Of a stretch of DNA of 50,000 nt, positions 17,126-50,000 are shown piece by piece (the stretch's first letter is position 1; the number at the start of each line of letters is the position of its first letter). The stretch is from Cristatella mucedo. Taxonomy: Eukaryota; Bryozoa; Phylactolaemata; Cristatellidae. The stretch spans positions 1,462,501 to 1,512,500 of the forward strand of contig WPIO01000012.1 of NCBI GenBank assembly GCA_009760855.2, given 5' to 3'. A program made the position numbers and the translations under genes. The notes below the pieces were generated by a model that saw only the letters and a list, made by a program, of their open reading frames with translations, did no database searches and was not told the origin of the DNA.

Positions 17126-18301
17126 ATACCGAAGACGGTTAGCAGCAATGGGCCCCTCCTTTAGTAAAACAGACCACAGCATGGCAGATGCAACTAATGC
17201 CTGAAGACGTTTGCACGTCTGCGGAGTCCTCCCGTTTTTTTGCACTAGTAAAGGTGGACAAGCCGCGATAAATGTCAGGAAACCCAGATGTAATTAACTT
17301 TTAAAATGGCAAATCTGACTGCTGAAACAGTCTGATTTTAGCAATTTTTTTAACAAGCCTGTAAGTAGTCATGTAATGTAATGTATCTCCGTCTGTAACC
17401 CCACGAAGCCATAACGACGAAGTGGGTGTTACGCAAGAGAGTTTTGTATAGTGCACTCACAGCCTAAGCAGCTTTCGGTACGCGTTCGGTAGCCACCAGA
17501 CTTCATCTCATGCAACAATGAGAGCCGAGCTGGTTTGGTCCAGCGGTTAAGGTGCTCGCCCGACCAAGGTCTGTCTGAGGCCGCAGGCTCGAGCCCCGAG
17601 GCATATGAGAAGCACCTTAATAGAGATTAAGTTCTTTTGGGGCGCTGTACAAATGAATTATATTATTATTATATTACAGTGGAAAGCATAGCAGACCCAG
17701 GAGAGCAGTTGAGGTAGTTAGTAGCATGGACATAGCAGTTTAGGACGGCTGAAAAGAATGAATCCTAGTCGGCAGCAGCAGAGTAGTTGTCATTGTGTAG
17801 GACTACTACAGACACCTAAGAGGATGCTCCAGAATAATTCCTGGCCAGCCGGAGTTCCCAGATGCTTAAGGGCTTTGGTTTGTGATGTGGTCAGCTCGAA
17901 CACAAAGACTTGAGGGGTGGGATGATTTTTTCCTGCTTGATTGCACATGGCTTATATGGGGATATGACCAAAGGGTGGATAAAACAGCCGGTGGGCATCA
18001 CATTGCCCACGACCTGAATAAGATAGGCCTTAGCAACATGCATGCTCTGCACAGGAAGGACACGTGACAAATTTACAAAAGAACCAACAGAAATATTTCT
18101 CAAGCATTTCTATAGAGTGCTCAGGGGGGACCTCACTTTAGATCGCTAGAGTTAATTCCGAGTAGCCCCCAAGCAGATCCAATGCAGCTGTGCTCACCAT
18201 ATTGGGTACCATTTTTAGCATACCTTAAAACGCCCAACGGATTCAGCCACCGGTTGCTCCAACTTAGCCTTCACAAGCTGAGAATCTTGGTGAAACTCCA
18301 T
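12435..18301 (-). CDS. YEATS4: YEATS domain-containing protein 4 (GAS41), complete, six exons
   Basis: Six exons join exactly in phase: 18301-18224, 16768-16582, 16442-16348, 16085-15993, 13513-13426 and 12670-12435, giving 258 residues. Residues 27-151 are the YEATS domain ([34 protein letters not shown]). The acyl-lysine pocket is conserved: His80, Ser82, Tyr83, Trp102 and Phe105, equivalent to human His71, Ser73, Tyr74, Trp93 and Phe96. Residues after about 180 form the coiled coil expected of GAS41 ([17 protein letters not shown]), followed by a Pro/Ala/Met-rich tail that makes it about 31 residues longer than the human 227. In the family, GAS41 reads acetylated histone H3 in nuclei as a subunit of the SRCAP and TIP60 complexes. 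The start MEFHQDSQ is chosen because the exon ends GRFK, like GGRVK in human; upstream codons are also open, so a 5' extension is possible. Confidence 0.95.
13163..13323 (+). mobile_element. tRNA-derived SINE family 2
   Basis: tRNA-like head GCCGTGATAGCCCACGAGG (box A), GGTTCGAATTC (box B), then the family body with AGGCTCTTCTG and the 3' end GTTAAATCAGCTAG. Lies in a YEATS4 intron, opposite orientation. Confidence 0.85.
13426..13513 (-). CDS. YEATS4: YEATS4 exon 5
   Basis: [19 protein letters not shown] to KHETD, parallel to human IFQDP...KHETE. Acceptor TTCTAG, donor GTAAGT. Preceded by a 2.5-kb intron holding a Tc1 relic. Confidence 0.93.
14060..15060 (+). mobile_element. Decayed Tc1/mariner element with long inverted ends
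   Basis: Sequences at about 14075-14190 and 14935-15050 are diverged inverted copies (e.g. AAATTCGTTCGGATAATAG against CGAACGAGTTTACAGCTAC on the other side). Between them, 14650-14890 reads, with stops, [10 protein letters not shown] and later [10 protein letters not shown] and VIKNLDG. These match the Tc1 transposase motifs SQSPDLNP, E-CQKLV-SM and VIKAKGG. The element is dead and carries a SINE inserted at 14234-14385. End points are approximate. Confidence 0.7.
14234..14385 (-). mobile_element. SINE family 1, nested in the Tc1 relic
   Basis: Minus-strand copy: tail at 14240 (TAGCGCCCCAAGAGAACTTA) and tRNA-like head ending CCAAACCAGCTCG at about 14380. Confidence 0.88.
15061..15992. other. 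YEATS4 intron, nothing recognised
   Basis: No repeat family or exon identified. The 78-codon plus-strand frame at 15616-15852 has no family resemblance. Confidence 0.4.
15993..16085 (-). CDS. YEATS4: YEATS4 exon 4
   Basis: 31 codons, [15 protein letters not shown] to EHYDEI; acceptor TTTCAG, donor GTAAGC. Phase 0 on both sides. Confidence 0.95.
16348..16442 (-). CDS. YEATS4: YEATS4 exon 3, YEATS pocket Trp/Phe
   Basis: Encodes [17 protein letters not shown] and on to HDSNERP; acceptor TTTGCAG, donor GTAAGT. Contains Trp102 and Phe105. Confidence 0.95.
16582..16768 (-). CDS. YEATS4: YEATS4 exon 2, first half of YEATS domain
   Basis: Encodes [20 protein letters not shown] to [11 protein letters not shown]; donor GTAGGC, phase 1 out. 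Contains pocket residues His80, Ser82 and Tyr83. Confidence 0.95.
17002..17124 (+). repeat. (GA)n microsatellite
   Basis: About 120 bp of GA with one GGTAA interruption near 17028, preceded by a GTTGATGGTTGGTGG-type minisatellite from about 16887 to 17000. Confidence 0.95.
17378..17830 (-). mobile_element. LINE family B 3' fragment, split by a SINE
   Basis: 17378-17520 and 17678-17830 are the two halves of a sequence that is uninterrupted at about 41000-41290 (shared GTGGGTGTTACGCA, AGAGTTTTGTATAG, AGCAGTTGAGGTAGT). The SINE copy sits exactly between them. Confidence 0.78.
17524..17677 (+). mobile_element. SINE family 1, full-length copy
   Basis: Begins GCCGAGCTGGTTTGGTCCAG (box A region), has GGCTCGAGCCCC (box B region), and ends with the family tail and ATT repeats. 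Inserted into LINE family B. Confidence 0.9.
17831..18223. other. YEATS4 first-intron sequence
   Basis: No recognised repeat or exon between the LINE B fragment and YEATS4 exon 1. Confidence 0.35.
18224..18301 (-). CDS. YEATS4: YEATS4 exon 1 (start codon)
   Basis: 26 codons from ATG 18301 to GRFK, donor GTATGC. The frame stays open upstream to a possible acceptor TTTCAG, so the mRNA probably has an earlier 5' UTR exon. Confidence 0.82.
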
Positions 18302-18858
18302 TAAGCGTCCAATGTCAAGCTGAAAGTTCCCACGATATGTGGACGCTCAGCTTTAAATACCTGCAATAGCAGAAGATACTGCAACACTGCACAAAAACCA
18401 AACATGGTTTGCACAAGCTGTCACTGCTTTTGCATGCTTTGTAAGCCATATGACAGCCAGTGGGCAGGCGAAGGGCATATGTCTTGAGTAATAAGAATGT
18501 CAGCAATGTGGAGATAATCACAGCAGCACTCCACCTGAACCACTGTTCACACCAGTACCACAAAGGAGAACGGTCTTGCTCGAATGCACCTTCCCGAAAG
18601 AAAAACTGCTGATAACGAATAGCGAAAGCCACAAGAATAATTCACTGTAAGTTAGCTCCCTTACATTCCTCACTTGGTGATATAACGCACAGTCCACTAG
18701 GTTGCAAGTTAACGACCTTCAAGAAACTCATCGCAGTCAGGCACAACAACCGGAGATGGTCTATATCTACATCTCCGTTGATTTTCTTATACTAGAAATC
18801 CCGTGGACAGCAGAATTGCCCGACGTTACGGCTCTACGAGCAACCCTAGACTAGTTCT

Positions 18859-19026
18859 AGAGCCGTGATGGCCCACTAGGTAAGGCGGTTGCTTTTCGAG
18901 ATATCAGTCCCAAGGTCGCGGGTTAGAATCCTGCGGTGGGCGATCCCTTATTGCCGCTGCAAGCAGTGGTGAAAGCCTTTAAGGCTATTCTGTCTCTATA
19001 CAAAAGGGTCTGCTAAATCAGCTAGA
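18859..19026 (+). mobile_element. SINE family 2
   Basis: Starts AGAGCCGTGATGGCCCACT, box-B-like GGGTTAGAATCCT, ends GCTAAATCAGCTAG. Upstream of YEATS4, opposite strand. Confidence 0.87.
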
Positions 19027-19866
19027 GGTCACCAAGCTTGCTTTACACTTGGAGTGGCTCTTTCGTGGAGTTACAGCAAGCAGTAAAACAATTTTTCTGT
19101 GTCCTAGGAAGGAGAGAACCGCAACATATTATGAAAGCTTCATCTTACCAATCATTGGAATTCAAAAGATCCAGTTTATACAGCAGAGTTATTGGAAGTA
19201 CACGGCTGCGAAAACGCACGCAATAGGCCCACAAACACAGACATAATTGCTACTGTCAAATAAGATAAACCAATTCAGTCGACTAGCATGGGAAATGGAA
19301 GAAAGCTCACCGGCATATATACAGGCATAAATTCTTCTACTGCATAATGTACGATCTTGAGAGCGGTTGTAGAACTCACAGTACTAGCTAAAATCGACAA
19401 GTTTACACGCTCGTCACGCTGCTCACCGGAGGGAAAGCAGCGACCCCGACCAGGAGTCCGACCCTAAGCTATGCTCCGGTGGGTTTTTCGGTTTTCCCTC
19501 TGCGCAGGGAGCAAAAGTAACCGTCGTATGTGAGGGGCCTTTAAAATAACCCCGCCGGCATTTCAGATACGGCAAGCAAGAGGCAAACGAGGGGCCGGAG
19601 AAACGAGGAGAGCAGGAAACTATAAAAAGCGCAATCTTTGCTTATGCCAACTAGCCACTCTATTTAAGTATCAAATTCGCATAGCAGCCGCTTCGCTGCA
19701 GCTTTCGCATTCGATGTCTTAAGCACTAAGTTCGTATAAAACGGAAAACAAGTGCATTTTTTCAATATGCTTGAGTCACTGTCGACTAATGCGGAGCAAA
19801 AAAGTATTCACGCCTAAGTTCCTAAGCATGCTTTAAGTATGCGAGCCCGCAAGTGCTAGTCCTTAC

Positions 19867-19990
19867 CGTCGCCAGAAAGCGCGCCGGAGCCGGAGCACAA
19901 GTCTACAGTCCTAGAGTCGGAAACGGAACCAATGGAATCGCAGTATGACCTTGACCGCACGGGGAAGGCCTAAAAAAAATAAGTTGGCCG
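19867..19990 (-). other. YEATS4: Possible YEATS4 5' non-coding exon and promoter region
   Basis: A GC-richer stretch on the minus strand ends at a good donor (GGCGACG then GTAAGG, exon end 19867). It has stops in the frame needed, so it could only be untranslated. It lies 1.6 kb above the coding start. Inferred from composition and donor alone. Confidence 0.3.
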
Positions 19991-20975
19991 ACCGCCGATA
20001 CCGCTGGTCTCTGTTCTGAAACTCGACTTTCGAATGAATTATCTCAGTTTATATATCAGTATCTGAATGTTCTCGGAGGAAAGGTGACCTGCATAAAAGT
20101 GCATTCAGCTCGTCTATGTAAACAACAACATGTGAGGAGGGCCGCTCCGATGCTTACATTCAATGCAGCGTACGGGAAGAACATGCCACTTTATATGCAC
20201 CTTTTATATCTAGAGTGTACAGATAAAAGGAGCTGTGAGCAGTTCAATATAGCCAGCGTTGTCTTGGCCCTCGGCGGCAGTCGGTTGCTTAAAAGCCACA
20301 GGAGGAGCCAGCCGATGCCGGGGGCTACCACCCCGCCCAGGAACGCACGCACTGGTGATTCAGCCCGATTGGTCGGTATCACTTCCCGTGCTACCCACCC
20401 CGTCGGCTATCCGCCGGCATTGGCGTCCTCTTGTCCAAAGTCTCTCTTCGTCTATATGAGCTGCAGCTAGCTGGTAACGCGCCCGCCACAACAGCGACAG
20501 GTAAGCCGGCGCGGATGTTACTCTCGTCAGCGTAGGTAGGTCGTCATTACAAAGTGGCTCCTCCGCTCTCGTAGACGGCATATACCTCGCGCACGCTGCC
20601 GTTGCAAGTGACGTCGGAATAAGCAAGTCATAATGAATGCTTCGCCTAGCTGTTTTCTTGCGTTTCGTGAATCCACATCAGCCTAAATTGAGCTGAGCCG
20701 TCAGGCTTACCAGCACGTTATCTCCTGATGACTGGTACTGTATCAGTTGTCTGCTTGTTTGCCGACCTTTAGCTATACCCGGTTCGCTGTGCTCGAAGCT
20801 ATATGCCTTGGGGTGGCGGCGGCGGTCCTGGTGGGCTACCGGTCCTCCAGAGTAAAGGGATTTGGTGCCTGACTATTTGGACTGGCCTTTTCTGACTGTG
20901 TTGAACCATCGGTCTGACCAGCTAGCACAGCTCCAGGAGGCCTCCGGCGTTCAGAGGTGGCACCGTTCTCGAATG

Positions 20976-21600
20976 ATAATATAGATAATAAGATATTTAA
21001 ATAGCGCCCTAAGAGAGCTAAATCTCTTTCTAAGCACTTTACAGGCGCTCTAAACGAAGCACGTAAAACGGTTAGTGATAACCTACACAGTGCCAGCACG
21101 CTTAAATAAGCACACAAAGGACAACTCACACGAATGCAGCAAATGCTGTGAGGAACATGTGCTTTTTAGCTGTTTAGTCTTTAAATGTTGCCACGTCGTG
21201 GGATGCCGTGATGACAGTCGGGAGTACTTTCCAGACTCTGAGTGAGCGTTCGAATTAAAGGCACGGTGACTATAAAACTTAAGGTTTTTTAGAGGCGTAG
21301 CTAACCGGCTCGAGTCAGAAGAGCAGGCGGTACGATGCCTAGCCTGATAGGGAAGTGATTCGGACTGAGGTAGGCTGTTGCGGGAGAATAAAGAGACCTA
21401 AAGGTGAGTGACAAAACCTTGGTCGACTGGCTGCTTGATGGAGAGCCAGTGCAGGTTGGTGAGAAGTGGTTTAATTTGGCAACTGCAGCGTTCACGACAG
21501 GCCAGCATGGCTGCAGAGTTTGCACTAATTGTAACCTGTAGCTGCTGATGCCAGCTGAGAAGCCTAGCTTCGTGCAACGTGTGCAGAAGTTGTAAGGCTG
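20976..21600 (-). mobile_element. LINE family A, diverged 3' copy
   Basis: Minus-strand tail at 20976 (AATAGCGCCCTAAGAGAGCT), the repeated 3' UTR, and RT-end remnants with frames such as NHFSPTCTG and LSLTFRSL. More diverged than the copies at 9605 and 38393. Confidence 0.7.
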
Positions 21601-21850
21601 GGCATGCATTTGTGAGTGGTTAACCGTAATGGTTGTCGTTTTGCCACGATTCGAGTCCTCTCCCCCACCATTGGCATTCCGTGACTCTACTTTTTGCACC
21701 AGAAAGTGCCCTGAGAGCTTTATGAGCTAGTGGGCGTGGCCTGGACAGGTGCTGTTTACTGGCGCCCGTTTCAGGCCTCTGTGCAATGGCCTCGCACGGC
21801 ACCCTCTCTTTGCAGCTGCTCGCTGATGTGGAGTGTGAAGCTTAGTGGAC

Positions 21851-48604
<26,754 letters not shown>

Positions 48605-48740
48605 GTGAGTGCACCGAGAGCCACTGCCGAGTGGCTGCACGCGCATCTGTCTTTGCTGCACATGCCGCTGGACTCGCTGCTAGCCGGAAGCCGCTCGGCT
48701 CTGCGATGCAGCCGTGTGTGTGTGATGCGAGTATGCTTCT

Positions 48741-48831
<91 letters not shown>
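48741..48831 (+). repeat. (GA)n microsatellite
   Basis: About 90 bp of pure GA, 135 bp after KLHL exon 6. Confidence 0.96.
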
Positions 48832-48834
<3 letters not shown>

Positions 48835-49361
48835 AGGAAAGTTGCTGAGCATGCAGCTCTGGCTTTAACCTAGTGTGAGCATCATTCACCAAAAAGAGAG
48901 GTACTATACAGCACGGCAGAATACGTTGATAGCAGGCCTACAGACTGGGAGTTAGGTTGTTGGTTAATGGAGGCTTTACTTTAGGCAAGACGAGGGTCAG
49001 AAACAATGTATGCTGGGTAACCGGGGCAATACCGGATTGTGCGTTCAGTGGGCAGTCTGTCTGTTGAAAATGGAGAAGCTGGACGTGGAAGTAAATGCAT
49101 GCAGCACAGCACTCGTGAGCAGTTTGCAAATATGACTGGGGACGATACTCGTCTTCGGGCCGATACGACCTTTTTTTCTATAAGTGCCTGCTACTCTTGT
49201 GGCGTCCAGAGAAGAAGAACTTCAGAAAGAAAGGCAGAACTTCTCTGCTTTGTGCTCGCCTACTGTAGATCAAAGCAGCAACCGGCAGACCGAAGAGATC
49301 CGATGCAGCTTTCACATATGAATAGTTATTCGTTAAACGATGACGTTCCCTCCCTCTATTT

Positions 49362-49405
49362 TCTCTCTCTCCCCTCTGATCTCTTCCTTTTTCTTTCTCT
49401 TTCTC

Positions 49406-49488
<83 letters not shown>

Positions 49489-49640
49489 ACTCTGTCTCTC
49501 CCATGTCTTTCTCCCTCCCTCTCTCTTTCTTTCCCTAATCTCATCCTTTCCCGTTCCCTTTCCCATTTCTCTTTCATTGCATGCTCTCTTTTTCTTTCTC
49601 CCCATCTCTTTTTATCTCTCTGATCTCTTCCCCTCTCTTC
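49362..49640 (+). repeat. (CT)n microsatellite field
   Basis: CT-rich field with a pure core of about 74 bp. Confidence 0.95.
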
Positions 49641-50000
49641 CCATACCTCTACTTATCTGTATCTGCCACTGCCACTGCCTCTTCTCTCTCTTGCTTTTCG
49701 TGCTCTTTATCTGCCTGTCTTCAATTTTTTGTCCATATCTCTTACTCATATCCCTTTCATTGGAGTCGGTCACTCTTGTGTGTACTAGAGGCCACTATCG
49801 ATGTGTTTTCGATAAGAGAGCAATCTTAGTAGCATCCAACTACCCGAAAGCAAACTGTACAAAAAAATTAGATAAGCATGCACTGCCCACTGCACATGCC
49901 CACATAAGTGGTCAGAGTGTGGCTAGATGGATTGATGCAAGTTGTCTCGGCCTGAGCACCAAGCTGGTAGTAGACTAGATTGTTACTAAGTAAGCTTTAA

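Larger units (their letters stand above)
48605..50000 (+). other. Start of KLHL intron 6
   Basis: Contains a GA microsatellite at 48741-48831 and a CT microsatellite field at 49362-49640 (core 49409-49482). No kelch-blade exon was found before the window ends. Confidence 0.5.

Noticed and set aside
17524-17600. tRNA genes at the SINE heads
   Set aside because: The box A and box B-like blocks are followed by SINE body and tail in every copy, and the predicted cloverleaf is incomplete; they are tRNA-derived SINEs.

Overview
This is an animal (metazoan) nuclear genome window with spliced genes, GT-AG introns, many microsatellites and a heavy load of tRNA-derived SINEs and 3' fragments of non-LTR retrotransposons. 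No protein-coding gene is intronless. The genes have clear animal orthologues, and the repeats look like those of marine or other invertebrates, but I cannot fix the phylum from the sequence. By eye, the first 9.4 kb are richer in GC and CpG than the rest.

Layout. (1) 1-6.5 kb, plus strand: the 3' nine coding exons of an LRRC74-type leucine-rich-repeat gene that starts left of the window and has its poly(A) signal at 6486. (2) 6.5-9.3 kb, minus strand: an unidentified spliced gene (two well-phased 3' exons, one probable 5' exon, possible FAS1-like fold) that converges on LRRC74; the two poly(A) signals lie about 30 bp apart. (3) 9.6-12 kb: retrotransposon debris. (4) 12.07-18.30 kb, minus strand: a complete six-exon YEATS4/GAS41 gene (258 aa, aromatic acyl-lysine-reading residues conserved) with a decayed Tc1/mariner element in its fourth intron. 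(5) 18.3-21.8 kb: the divergent upstream region between YEATS4 and the next gene. (6) 21.8 kb to beyond the right edge, plus strand: a KLHL1/4/5-type BTB-BACK-Kelch gene, six coding exons seen (417 codons: BTB, BACK and three kelch blades), with huge introns filled with repeats. The remaining kelch blades lie outside the window.

The genes do not form a pathway or operon: YEATS4 is a chromatin reader, KLHL1/4/5 a presumed cullin-3 adaptor or actin-binding kelch protein, and LRRC74 a poorly characterised LRR protein. The most informative extra structure is in the repeats: a LINE family and a tRNA-SINE family that share the same 3' tail, nested insertions that give relative ages, a Tc1 relic with long inverted ends, a second TE-derived coding relic at 39.3-40.2 kb, a TIR element in an LRRC74 intron, and several foldback structures. 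I found no convincing novel biological system; the best unexplained items are the unidentified 6.8-9.3 kb minus-strand gene and the plus-strand open frame that faces it at 8.7-8.9 kb.
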